64,000 bases of DNA, taken from contig CM055607.1 in assembly GCA_029379385.1 (NCBI GenBank), forward strand, positions 434,001 to 498,000. The letters are read 5' to 3'. The translations under genes and the position numbers were made by a program. Shown here piece after piece: positions 1 to 14,499 of this stretch. This DNA is from Quillaja saponaria. Its lineage: Eukaryota; Streptophyta; Magnoliopsida; Fabales; Quillajaceae. Positions within the stretch are counted from its first letter, which is position 1. Each line of letters begins with the position of its first letter. Under the pieces are notes generated by a model. It worked only from the letters and a program-made list of their open reading frames with translations, had not been told where the DNA came from and did not search any database.

Positions 1-559
1 GCGCAGGATAGGGCTCCTGGAGAACCTTTTGTTCCCAAGTCATCTAAAGAAGCTGAAATGGAAAAGATGCTGAAGTCTATGGAGGTAATGACCCTTTTTG
101 TTATTTATGCAATAGGTTTTCTTGGTGTATTATGATCATGTTCTGCTTTGTTCTACTTCAGGGCATGCCTGGAGCACCCAACATGAAAATGTACTCGAGG
201 GATGAATTGATGAACATGCAAAATTTTGGTGATGAAAATGCTGATGATGAAGATGAAGATGAAGATGAGGCCGACTTCCCTTCAAAATTGGTACTAACAA
301 AAGCTCATTTATATTTGAAGTCTTCTTTGAATAAACTTGAAAGTGATGAAAACTATTTCCATTACAGGGTAAAGTTTTAAGAGGAAAAGAAAGTGCAAAG
401 AGTGACTGGAAACAGAAAATCAGAAAAGGACTCTCAGACACAGGGGTAGCTCTGAAGAAACATGTGAACGTAGTCTCCAACCGGATAAGACAGTGGTGGC
501 GGGCAAAGAGAACAGCTGGTTCAAAGAAGAATTCAAAGGACAGCAAGTCAGAACTTTAG
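1..559 (+). CDS. 3' end of an unrecognised gene with acidic and basic tail (5' truncated)
   Basis: Three exons are visible: 1-84 (cut by the window edge), 162-290 and 368-559, ending in TAG at 557-559. The donors are GTAATG and GTACTA and the acceptors are TTCAG and TTACAG. The readable part is about 135 residues. It begins with a segment rich in E, K and M, followed by a G-M-P-G-A-P-N motif. Next comes a run of about 14 D and E residues in the second exon, then a strongly basic last exon rich in K, R, S and W. No catalytic motif is visible. By position next to PRMT1 it could correspond to Arabidopsis At4g29520, which I remember only as a poorly characterised protein labelled nucleophosmin; this rests on neighbourhood, not on a recognised domain. 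The gene structure is well supported, the function is not. Confidence 0.7.
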
Positions 560-1969
560 GATCCTCTCAGCACATCACGTTTCTGTTGATTCCTGAGGAA
601 GTGCACGTTTTGATGATTGTACTACTACCAGCTTATTCCATAACAAACTAGACCGGAGATAGGTATATGTGAGGAAAATGCAGTGTTAAATGGCAATTTC
701 GCCTACAGATTCACATGTAGAAATCTCAGTATTACAAATTAAAAAAACAAAAACAAATCCCAGCTAGATACTTCAACTATTGGTTAACGTCTTTCTGTTA
801 ATTTTGTTGTTTTTTCTTTTATCTGCTTAGCTTCCCTGTAACATAACTAATAAATTTTTAGGGTATGCACCAAATAAAGAAACGCTACAGTGATGGATGA
901 CGAGGCGAAGAATGAACATATTTAGGTTGAGTTTGGTAATGATTTTCAAGAAGATATTTTTGTTGTTAAAAAGTTATACAATCTAAATATTGTTTGATTA
1001 TTATTATTATTTTTTTTTGTAGAGATATTTTTTCTACTGTTTTAATAAGTCACTGAGTGATTTTAAAAATATCCTAAAGTGAAAGTCATTAGTGCTTTTA
1101 AAAACATTTCTAAGTGATTTTTAAAAGTTAACTATGATTTTTCAAAATTAAAAATATAAAAATTATCTTATTAATTTTAAATTATCAAAGATATCTTTAA
1201 TTAATTTATAAATTATTAAATTTCTCTCTCTAAATATTTATTTAATTAATGATATTTATTTTGTTATTTTAAACTTTCATAGCAACTTATAATCTATTTT
1301 ATCAAATATCTTATTTATTATTTTTACTACGCACAACAATTTTTATAATAAATTTACCAAATAAATTTGTTATAATTTTTTTTCAACTATTTTTTCTTTT
1401 ATAATAAATTTACCAAATAAGTTTTTAACAGTTATTTTTTTACAGCATAAAAGTTATCTTTCTAAAAATTACAACATTACCAAATTAAACCTTAATCTTG
1501 TATTCTAACTACTAAATTTGCCGGGACAACTCAAAAGTGTAATTAGATAAGTGTCACATGTAGGTCTCGAGAAACCAAAATAATTTCATTGACTAGAGTT
1601 GGTGCCCCAAAAATAGTAGCACAACATTTTGCGCCACATTGGCTAATGTGTAGCTAAGAACAATTTAGGAACCACCGAGCTATTACATGATCAAGGAACC
1701 AATTGACAGAAAAACTAGAATGATACTAAATAAAATTTCAAAAAAAATTAGCATTACATTCAGAATTAAGCTACTGTAATAAATAATACAATTGAAAATT
1801 ACAGTCCTTGAAAAAAATTAGCCTCTTCCTGGATAGAAGCGACATTCAAACATGACTGCAACATTTTCTGATGATCAACTCTTAGAAATCCCATGACCAT
1901 AGAAAGTATTGGGAAAACCAAAATTTTATGACCAAGATTGCTGCATCTTGTAATATTTTAAGGACAAAC
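560..1969. other. Convergent intergenic region
   Basis: This stretch lies between the stop codons of the truncated left gene and the PRMT1-like gene. It holds the 3' UTR of the left gene, with an AATAAA-like ATAAAT near 850, then a MITE-like element at 925-1491, then unannotated AT-rich DNA with the PRMT1 3' UTR. I see no coding exon in it. Confidence 0.6.
925..1491. mobile_element. MITE, Tourist/PIF-Harbinger-like
   Basis: The ends are imperfect terminal inverted repeats. The left end reads GGTTGAGTTTGGTAATG and the reverse complement of the right end reads GGTTTAATTTGGTAATG, with 3 mismatches in 17. The trinucleotide TTA directly flanks both ends (922-924 and 1492-1494), as expected for the 3-bp target duplication of PIF/Harbinger elements. 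The interior is about 570 bp of AT-rich non-coding DNA. A 3-bp duplication is weak evidence alone, so the family assignment is tentative. The paired ends are directly visible. Confidence 0.55.
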
Positions 1970-5251
<3,282 letters not shown>

Positions 5252-6107
5252 GTTACTGCTGTTGTTGAAGCTAGCTGAACTCTGATTGTTGTTCTTTCGG
5301 CGTGCGAGGGAATGTGAAATTTATTTTTTTATATACTGCCTCTGTTTTGTTATACTATAAAAAGTGTATAAAAAATATTAATCACACAAAATAAGGAATA
5401 GAGTAATTTTAATGAGACGTAATTAGAAAAATAATAATAAAAAATATTCTATGTAACATAAAGAATTTTGATTACAACATTTGCAACCTCCAAGATCTTT
5501 TTTTCTTTTGACATCGGTATTGAAATTCATGCAACCAACCGCTTCTAAAATTTTACTTTTACTTTTAATTAAAAGATAAATTAAATTTATTTTATCTATA
5601 TGTTAAAAACAAAAATATTTTCCTGTCTCCTGAAGGGGTTGTTTTGTTCTGCGATTTGCATCTTGTCAAGTTAATTAATTTAATAAAAATGTATGTAACT
5701 AACCTCAATTAATTAAGACAGAAAAATATGACAACCGTGACACCAATAGCTCGTCATTTTAGGTGTTTGTATATAAAGCATTTTCCATACCCAAATGTCA
5801 AATACACTGTATGTACGTCAATTTGAATGGAGTACTGAGACTTCTCCATCTAGTTCTATTTCATACCGTGTTGGTATTTACTTATTTTAATCACACCCTC
5901 ACTATTGCGTTATTACTAAATAACAATATTCTGTGCAAAGTACCATAATTTTATCAATTCTTATACAGGTAGTTCAATACCACACGAAAAAGGAACTTTT
6001 ATTCAGTATGTGGTCTGAAACAAGAGGGAAGAGTTATGGGAAAATCATTATGGACAGAGTAGCAATTTTAAGTCTAAATGATGGACTCTAAGACTGTGTC
6101 AAACTTA
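5252..6107. other. Intergenic region upstream of PRMT1-like gene
   Basis: This 0.85-kb stretch separates the PRMT1 start codon from the stop codon of the prolidase, both on the minus strand. It must contain the PRMT1 promoter and 5' UTR next to 5252 and the prolidase 3' UTR near 6000-6107. A long AT-rich tract lies at about 5330-5480. I see no coding exon and no clear promoter element. Confidence 0.5.
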
Positions 6108-9100
6108 CTATAACTCATCTCGGTGTGAGTTCTTCTCGGGTAGCCATGGTCCACCTGCCATCACTTCCTCAATCTCCCATATTTCCCGTGGGCACTTTGT
6201 CAAATTATTGCAACCATTGGCGGTGACAAGCTGAATGCAAAACAATGAAACGACAACTAATGAATATGATAGAAAAAAAACATGTAGTTACCATATGGCA
6301 GAACCAAAAATAAAGATAAACAAATAATCGCCAGCTTGTAATAGAAAAGTGAAAGAAGAAATCATCGAGGTCACTGCTCAAGGAAGTGGCAAAAGGGAAT
6401 ACCACATCACTTTCAATTCGAACACCGCCAAAACCTCTAAATCTGCCAATGGCTTCATGGTTGAAGAACCTTGACGTTTCTGAACTTTTCATGGCTGGAT
6501 CCAATAAAGCATCAATAAAGTAGCATCCAGGCTCTACTGTTATAACCTAAAAGAAGGAGGTTCCAAAAATGAGGTTATCCACTCGGTATTCCATCATTTA
6601 AGCAAGAGATGTATGATGTATCAACTAGGAGAAACAACCCAGAAAAAGCAAGAGTGAGCAAATGATAGTAATCCTTATTGATAGTAATCCTTATCTTAAA
6701 TTTATATAAACAAGTACCACTTAAAGAAAGTAAGGAAGACCAATAAGATAGTTATGCAAGTCATGAAAGACATGAGCAAAAGATTTAAGTTTCATGCCAC
6801 AACCAAACATGACCTCAAAGTCTGAACAGGAGTTTAGAAGACAAAAGGCAACATAAATAAAATTAACTTCAAGCATTTATGTTGACCGAAAAACCCATAA
6901 CTAACCATTCCCTCTTGAAGCTCTCTGACTGTACGTAAGGCCCTCAATCCAGGTTCTTTTTGTCTTTCCAACCCCTGCATGGAGGCCAAATTTTTCCAGA
7001 ATAATCCATCAAAAGATTCTTAGATAAATAATTCAACCTAACAGGAGAGAAAACAAATAAAAGTGGAAAAGATTTTCTTTAAAAAAAATAAATTCACAAA
7101 GACCTTTAAGTAGCCTCCAGGATCATGTGTGTCAATACCAAGGAAATGCCCCAAACCATGTGACATGAAAACAGCACCCAAGTGTTCAGCTATCATATCA
7201 TCAACATTGCTGTGCAAAATATCACAATTCATGAATATAATATATAAAAGTATTCTTTTAGTGATATTGACAAGTAGCAAGTAAATGACAGAATAAAGCA
7301 CGTGAGAGAGATATTACCCAACAACAATGCATCCTTTCTTCAGTGATTCAAGAATAACCTTTTCTGCCAGTCTGTAATTGTGGCGAGACAATGAGTATAC
7401 ATAATAAATCATCTATTTTTCTATTTTGATAGACATAAATTAATTGCCATTACACTACTTTTCAGCACATCACATTGCTGCTCTTACATTATACTGCTAG
7501 AAGTTGTCCTTCCCCATTTTACCCTTATCTTCAAATAGCTGCTTTCTTTAAATCAATATCTAATGTTATATAATTATTATTACAATGAACCTCTCACCTT
7601 CACTTACAACATCAATACTACATCTAAGGGCAGGTGAGGAAGACAACTAAGCTCATGGCAACACAATAAGCTAAGCTTTGAACATAAACTATCTTTTGAG
7701 TAACAAATTAAGATGGTCCACGATACGACAACCAAGCACTTACTAGGTAGTTCACAACCAAAAAATTAAAAAAGTAAAGTGACCTGCTGTAAACTAGATA
7801 GGAACTTTTCATTTGAATACTTGGTAGATGGAAAGTAATATTTTCTGATTTCACGTAACCTTTCCATTCTAAGTGATCAACTAAGCGAAATAGTCAAAGC
7901 AATCCCTTCCACCAAAAGCATTATTAGTTTATTACATAATACATATTGCTCAACCGTTAGGTCAGACACCTGTACTGAAGTATGATAAATCTAATGAACA
8001 TGAAGAAGCTATTTCAGTATCCAATCTTACTTGTGCATATCAACCCAGCTTACTCCAGGTCTGAGTGCAGCTATAACAGCATCATGAGCATCTAGGACAG
8101 CCTGAAAGACCATTGTCAGTAAAAACAGAAGGACCAAACAATAAAAAGTCATTAGAGATTGAGCTCAACATATAGCTATAGCTAATAAGTAGGACCATGA
8201 GTTAAGGCCCTTATATGCACATGCAAGTATTTTTAAAGTGTAGACGTCGTAAAAACTTTTCATTACCAAATATCAAAAAGAAAATTTTAATCTATCCAAA
8301 TTTCAGGGGTCCATTTGTTTTACTCTCCTCAATTGAATGGCTTCTTTTTCTAGCCCATATGTATGATCCACTATCTGTTGTCATGCTTATGAGTTTATCA
8401 TCCAATATATCATTCCCAATCCCAACTAAGTATGTGGCCAGTTTGTAAGACTAATATCTTTAGTTATTTTATTTAATTTGATAGAAAAATGTAAGAAAAT
8501 TTATTAAATTCATAATATCATTTGACGAAGATATTTCACTAAAAATTGGACCAGCAAAAGAAAGAGATTCTGGGTCACATTTGGTTGTTTGGCTCCTCAT
8601 GTGCACGACCCAATATGTATACCCATCATACTCGTGGATCACTTGTATGAACCATATTTTTAACTACTTCACTAAATTCAATTGAAATAAGGTACCCAAA
8701 TGTAATATCTACACAACATCAAACCTAATAATTTAGCAAGACTAGGACCCACATGAAAATAATCTCTCTTAGAATAGAACAATGATTTGCAATCATTTTT
8801 TATTTATTTTTGATAAGTTAGGTACATTATTGCTAATGTGAAATGCAATTGTCAAATTCTAGTAGATCTAAATCATACTTAGATGCATAAATACACATGT
8901 TGTGTATGTGTCTTGGTTCATGCTCATGCGCATGCATACAAGTCAGGTTGATCAAATGGTTGAGTTCTTAAAGCATGTACCTGATATATAAGACATTGAT
9001 CGCTTGTAAACTTCCCATTGACCTGCACAAAAAATTGAGGTTTGAAAATAAAATATTTATATTGTAGAGAAATAAGTAATTCCAGCCACATAAGTTCACT

Positions 9101-12100
9101 TATCCACTTCACTACCTTCTATCATAATATTTACCCATCATTAAGTAAACTTAATCATCTAATTTCAAAATAATGCTTCCGCAGATTTGTTCAAATCAAA
9201 ATCTCAACTTCTCACAAACCCAGAAAATCAGATATGTCTTATTTCAAAACCCAAACATGTAGTTTGTTATGCCTAAGACTCTCAAAGAATTGGATGAAGA
9301 ATCATGATGGTCCTGGAGGATAATGGTTATACTGAAAAGGATGACAAATAATAACAACTGGCATAATTAATGAACGAACTATGTTCAAAGAAAACGTAAT
9401 TGTAACAGATAGCCAAGGAAACCACAAAAGGTCAGGAGAAACTACAGTATAAATCGAGGCCCATATGTGAAAATGGTATTTTATAATTCAACTAAGAAGC
9501 AGATGGACCATATTTAACTGTTTGCATATACTTACAGGGAAAGAACAAGTTATGTCCGATCCATAAAAGTGGTACTCAGCTCCCATATCAAGCAATGCCA
9601 TGTCTCCATCTTCTAGTGTCTATAAAAAGCAAAGGTGCAAACCAACCATACAGAAAATGAAAATTAATATGAACTCACAGCAAATCTGTTGGAAGCGTAA
9701 TGGGCTTACAAAAATATATCACTAATAAACTTTGATTACAAAACTCACATATTTTTCTTACATAAACTTGGTGTTTCAACACGCAAGTATTTTTCCTCTT
9801 TTTACTATATACTAGCTACAGCTAGCTTTTCCTCTCTTTTTTTATGCTATTACACTACCTCCACTCAATATACACAAACCAATAGCATCAATCCTATTTA
9901 TAGAAAATGGGCACCTCCATACTTTACAGCTTTTGTCCAAAGCTTTTTTGCCTAATTCACAAATTACTAGATAATGCTTATCTTAAATTACTAGATAATA
10001 CTTATTTTAAATAACTAGATAATGCTTATCTTAAATCACTAGATAATGCTCATCTTAGTCAAATAGTTTTATTTTAGTTTTATTTACTAGATAATGCTTA
10101 TCTAGTAAAATATGTTTCTTAATAGTGAAGTGATATTCAAATAGTGATTATGGTGGAGACTTGGATGATCAGAAGAACACTTCTAGATATGCATTTCATA
10201 TTGGATCGGCGATATTTTCGTGGTCATCAAAGAAGCAACAAACAGTTGCGCTCTCGACATGTGAAGCAGAGTATATAGCTGCAGCAGCGTGCACAAGTCA
10301 AGCAATATTGTTGAAGTATATTTTGAGCGAATTATATCATAAACAAGAAGGTCCAACTACAATATACGTGGACAACAAATATGCTATATCACTTGCAAAA
10401 AATCCAGTGTCACACAGCCGAAGTAAACATACAGACACAAAGTATCATTTTATTTGGAAGCCAGTGAAGAATAAAATTGTGGAGATGGTTCATTGCAAAA
10501 CGTAAGAACAACTAGCAGATATTTTTACGAAACCCATTGAAGATCAATGTATTCCACAAACTCAAAGAGAAGTTGGGCATTCAAATTCGGGTTTTAGGGG
10601 TAGTGTTAGAATTCAAACCCTTAACTATTAAGAAACCTATTTGACTAGATAAGCAATATTTAGTGAATAAAACTATTTGACTAGATAAGCATTATCTAGT
10701 AAATAGAACTATTTGACTAAAATAAGCATTATCTAGTGATTTAAGATAAGCATTATCTAGTTATTTAAGATAAGCATTATCCAGTAATTTATGATAAGCA
10801 TTATCTAGTAATTCATGGATGAGGCAAAAAAGTTTTGGACAAAAGCTTTAAAGTATATTGAGCGGAGGCAGTGTAATAGCATAGAAAAAGAGAAGAAAAG
10901 CTTACTCTAGCTAATATAGAGAGAAAAGAGGAAAAATGCTTGAGTGTTGAAACACCAAGTTTGTGTGAGAGAAATTTTTTGTTCAAGAGTGCTTTGTTGT
11001 GTGAGTTTTTTGTAATCAAAGTTTGTTAGTAATATATTTTTGTGAGCCCGTTACACTTCCAACAAAATCAAGTCATGCCTAATTCTAAATTGTAGGTGCC
11101 AAGATGCAAGAACAATTCATCTAAAAGGAGCCAGAAACCTTCAGCACACTATTATGGTACATGCATTTGAAAATGAAAACTTCTCATAATAGGAAGTAAG
11201 ATTTACAGTTTTTGAGTTATAGATCTTAAATTTATAGTAAAACCCTGAAATCTAGCTCTCACAAGCTGAAAAATTCTTCTAAATTATTGCATATAATCAG
11301 AAACCTTGTAAGTTATAACATTGTCATGATCATGATGTTGAAATGAGTTCCCAAACAGTTCATCATATCTGAGTATACTGGAATCTCAGTTTATGTGTAC
11401 ACACATTTATGTGAAACACATAAGCACGCAAAAAATGAGTGGATTAGAAAGGAAGAGTTTTCTGGAGCAACCCCTTTTCCCACCATTTATTCTGTTACTT
11501 GAAAATCTTTACAAAGTTATGGAAGGAGATGGCACATAGTTCCTTTTCAAAATCCATATAACTATAAGAGATATGCACTATAGTTCCCTTCTGAGTAATT
11601 TCAGCTAAGAATTATATTAATGGAAGAAAGCATATGATCTACCATACCCTATCATTTGGAGCTGCTGCATGTCCGTAATGAAGAACTGCACTGTTTTGAT
11701 ACAATAGGAGTGTTAGTTAATTTACTGGGAAGTTGAATTATTTATCAATTCAATCATACCAAGATTTAATAAATACTTATGCCCAAGCACATAAAAAACA
11801 GACAATAAGGCTTTCAGGGAAAGGGCAAGTTCGCTGAACAATGTGAAAGATAGCCAAACTGCTATTAGTAAATGAATAATTTGTGAATAGGCCAGATATT
11901 ATTAGAGTACAGAAGCTAGAGCACCACATCTACCATGAGAGAAATAGTTAAAAAAAGAAAAGAAAAAAAAAGCACCTGTTATCGCCAGTAGCACAAATAC
12001 ATGTGTAGGAGCAATGCCTGCACCCACCATACATGTAGGTGTAGTGAAGAAACATGCTTTCTAACTGGTACTCCTTCATGCCCACTCTGATTTTTCTCAT

Positions 12101-14470
12101 AACCTGCTCATATTGCAAAAAGCCTATGTCATATTATTATGAAACGAATACGCATAAGGAGAGTGGATGGGGGTGAGTAGGTCCTCTGGGGAATCAGTAA
12201 TGAGAAAAAAAATATATATAAATAAGGGAAAAAAAGAATATATGGATTTCATAAAAAATTAAAAAAAGTTTCTTGTTGAGTACTCTGTCTTATTTTTTTG
12301 GTTGGGGGTTTTTTTTTTTTTCTTTTTATTTTGAGTGTGGGAGCAGGGGAAGGGTAAGGATAAGAACTACACATATAGCACAACCAAAGAAGAAATTTTA
12401 AAGTTTAAAATATAACTGACTCATTATCATGCCCGAGATTGATAACCTTAATCATCAGCATAATTAAATTAGAGCCTATTGTAATCAAAATAGATATAAG
12501 AGAACATAGAGTACTGTCAGTGCCAACAAATAAACTTCCAGAAAGGGCTTCAGAATAATATAAATTGTAAAAATGAATAGGTTCTGCATAGAACACATGC
12601 CAAGTTGTTTTATAAGTTTATTGAAAAAAAAAAAAAGAACACAAGCAAGTAAACATTTTGGAAATAGTCACCTCGACATGAGCTTCAGAGCTTATATCAT
12701 TGGCGTACTGAATAAGTGCAAGCTCCAGCTCTGACTTGATGACACGACATTCAGTCAATATAGGATGCAGAGTGGTCAAATCTGCATCAAACTTATCCAT
12801 CTCCTATAAAGAAAAAACAAAGGAGTTATGGGACCGGGAAAGAGATAACAGAAACGTAACAGTTATAAATCTCTGCTACTAGAGGTGGAAATGAGCCAAG
12901 TAGTTAGCCAACTATTCAAGCTCTGCTCGTATTGTATACTAGTTGAGTTGAAGAAAAATGCTAGGCATGTTTTCTATTGAGCTAAGTAGTTTCTTGGCTC
13001 GTGAGCTTGCAGAGGCTCAGTAGATAACATATAATTCCATAATTTTGGCTGGGAAAAAGAACAGATTGTTGAGTTTTATAAGGATCCAATCAGCCAAGTA
13101 GCCAGCTCAGTATGAAGCTGGAATTGTACTTGAGCTCATGCTCAAATTTTAAAATAATGAATCAAATCCACCCCTATTAGCTATTCATTATTCTATTCAG
13201 AAGGATAAAAAGTAATTTAGGAGAGGAGGAACGAAAGAAGGACCAGATGTGAAAACCTCAAATTCTGCTGGTCTAAAGAATTTATTGCTATCAGTATTCA
13301 GCCCCTGCAGGAGAAATAATAGGGGTTTCCCAAGCCCCTGGTATAGCTCATGAAGAACTTTTGCAATTTCATCTGTGTAGCATGCCCTGCTAACCATGTA
13401 GCTTTCCTGCAAGATAAGTAACAGAAGCTACTAACTGTACTTTACATGTAACCCCTAGAATGATATTGTTCAGCCAGTCACCTTGAAGAAGGACAGTGGC
13501 TTTATTTCACCCAACCAAACAGCATAATCTGCAGGTAATCTAGGAGCAAACAAGATAGACTTCCCAGTTGCAATTTCCTACAGAAAATAATGGGACCATA
13601 ATATCAATATCAACAATCTCCTTATTTTGAACCGTTCAACAAGCCTTAACCAAAATTTGTCATTATATCAAGCAAAATATAAGACAACATCAAATGACAT
13701 TGAGTAATAATTCTATATGAAAAATATTAGGCAACACTACCTATAACTACCAATCCATTAAAACAAAATTAGGCAATCAAAAACTGAAAGTACAATTTGA
13801 ACCCAACATTAACTGCTCAGAAGAATACTATCATTGTTATGTGAAAGAGAAGTATATGATGAAGTTGATCATCAACGCAATGTCATACTAGAGATTACTA
13901 ATATATGTGAATCCAACATTAACTTGTCAGAAGAATACTATTATTTTAATGCGAAACTGTGAGAAGTCTCGCATAAGAATTAATGAAACTCAACAAAAAC
14001 CCAATCGTCCAAATGAAATAAACTCACAATAGCTCCATAGAAGCCAGGCTCTTTCACCCCAAACAAGTAAGCAAAGTAACTTTCCTGCCTGCAGATAAAA
14101 TACAATATAACTATTCCTCTTAAAATCATTTATCTAGAAAATTCAAATCGCTATGTAGTAATCAGCAGTTAAATTATTCATCAATTACCTGAAAAGTTCG
14201 ATGTGATCCGTATCGTGACGCGTTTTCTCCTCCCCACCCTGAGAGAGAAGAGAGGACCAGGATCTGTGATTTTTGTCTTAATTTTAGCACTGACAAGTAT
14301 ACGGGAGTACGACAAAATCGGAGTGATACCTGAAGAAAGACGAAGCCGTGAAGAGGACGAGAAGATTCGCTGAGGTGCTGACGAAGATATTTCAGGAGCT
14401 TTTCTCGATTGGTGAGGTGGAGCTCCATTGGTACTTGAGGTGGAGAGAGTGATGAAGAAGACGAAGCCAT
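6108..14470 (-). CDS. PEPD: Xaa-Pro dipeptidase (prolidase), M24 family
   Basis: This metallopeptidase cleaves Xaa-Pro dipeptides using two metal ions. Sixteen exons join to 497 aa (human prolidase has 493): 14470-14330, 14238-14189, 14088-14028, 13577-13482, 13406-13257, 12803-12672, 12103-11976, 11690-11648, 9619-9536, 9022-8981, 8101-8031, 7371-7318, 7209-7104, 6974-6906, 6546-6403 and 6230-6108. All five metal ligands of the family are present: the two Asp of LLDMG and YGSDIT, the His of SHGLGHFLG, the Glu of TVEPGCY and the Glu of RIESDV. The N-terminal half carries the creatinase-like domain. I chose the ATG at 14470, giving MASSSSS; an in-frame ATG at 14497 would add nine residues. The last four residues are RDEL, an odd ending for a protein without a visible signal peptide. 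By order it matches Arabidopsis At4g29490. Intron 8 (9620-11647) carries a Copia derivative. Confidence 0.94.
9687..10127 (-). repeat. Left LTR, reversed
   Basis: This arm reads as the minus-strand copy of the right LTR. Shared landmarks are TTTGATTACAAAACTCACA, AAACTTGGTGTTTCAACAC, TGCTATTACACT and GCTTTTGTCCAAA. It lacks a stretch of about 30 bp present in the right LTR near 10975-11005 and one copy of an internal repeat, and it carries about 45 bp not found there (about 9876-9920). It stops near 10127, short of the expected terminal TGTTAGAATTC bases, where the pol fragment begins. The exact junction is uncertain by a few bases. Confidence 0.85.
9962..10057. repeat. 24-bp tandem repeat, four units, within left LTR
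   Basis: Four units of the form AAATTACTAGATAATGCTTA plus TCTT follow one another with a few substitutions each. The right LTR holds the same array in reverse complement at about 10724-10820. The neighbouring form CTAGATAATGCTTATCTAG is itself a near-perfect palindrome, so single strands of each LTR can fold. Confidence 0.85.
10128..10560 (+). pseudogene. Copia pol remnant (RNase H domain)
   Basis: The frame tat-tca-aat-agt-gat from about 10131 encodes [17 protein letters not shown], the C-terminal end of the Copia reverse transcriptase/RNase H region. It continues through [42 protein letters not shown] and [13 protein letters not shown], all hallmarks of the Ty1/Copia RNase H. The frame is closed by a TAA at 10503-10505, where the family normally has an acidic residue. 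The downstream residues [10 protein letters not shown] still read in the same frame, so this is a single nonsense change. A purine-rich tract before 10604 is the likely polypurine tract. There is no upstream reverse transcriptase or start codon of its own. Confidence 0.88.
10604..11064 (+). repeat. Right LTR, normal orientation
   Basis: The 461-bp repeat starts TGTTAGAA, directly after the purine-rich TTTTAGGGGTAG, and ends TTCCAACA. These give the TG...CA ends and short inverted termini typical of LTRs. It lies in the orientation expected for the 3' LTR of the RNase H fragment. The interior holds the repeated palindromic TAGATAAGCATTATCTA units. Confidence 0.88.
12880..13176. mobile_element. 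Candidate short TIR element in prolidase intron 5
   Basis: Most of this intron is a 0.3-kb segment whose ends pair. The left end is TAGAGGTGGAAATGAG and the reverse complement of the right end is TAGGGGTGGATTTGAT. The interior is rich in GAGCC, AGCTC and GCTCA blocks on both strands, a pattern common in short non-autonomous plant elements. I could not define a target duplication, so the superfamily is open; hAT-like is a guess. Confidence 0.4.
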
Positions 14471-14499
14471 GGAAATGGCTTCCGTCAGTTTCGTCATAA

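Larger units (their letters stand above)
9687..11064. mobile_element. Copia-derived element with inverted LTRs
   Basis: A 1,378-bp insertion lies in prolidase intron 8. Its left end, from TGTTGGAAG at 9687, is the reverse complement of its right end, which finishes CTTCCAACA at 11064. The flanking bases are AAATC on both sides (9682-9686 and 11065-11069), a perfect 5-bp target duplication as in Copia elements. Between the arms is about 0.47 kb of pol 3' sequence encoding RNase H. An ordinary element has LTRs in direct orientation, with gag and pol between them; here gag, protease, integrase and most of the reverse transcriptase are missing and the left LTR is reversed. The element is non-autonomous and dead. 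Confidence 0.88.

Noticed and set aside
8215..8448. 77-codon open frame within prolidase intron 10.
   Set aside because: No family similarity is visible and it lies between two firmly placed exons; probably chance in AT-rich DNA.
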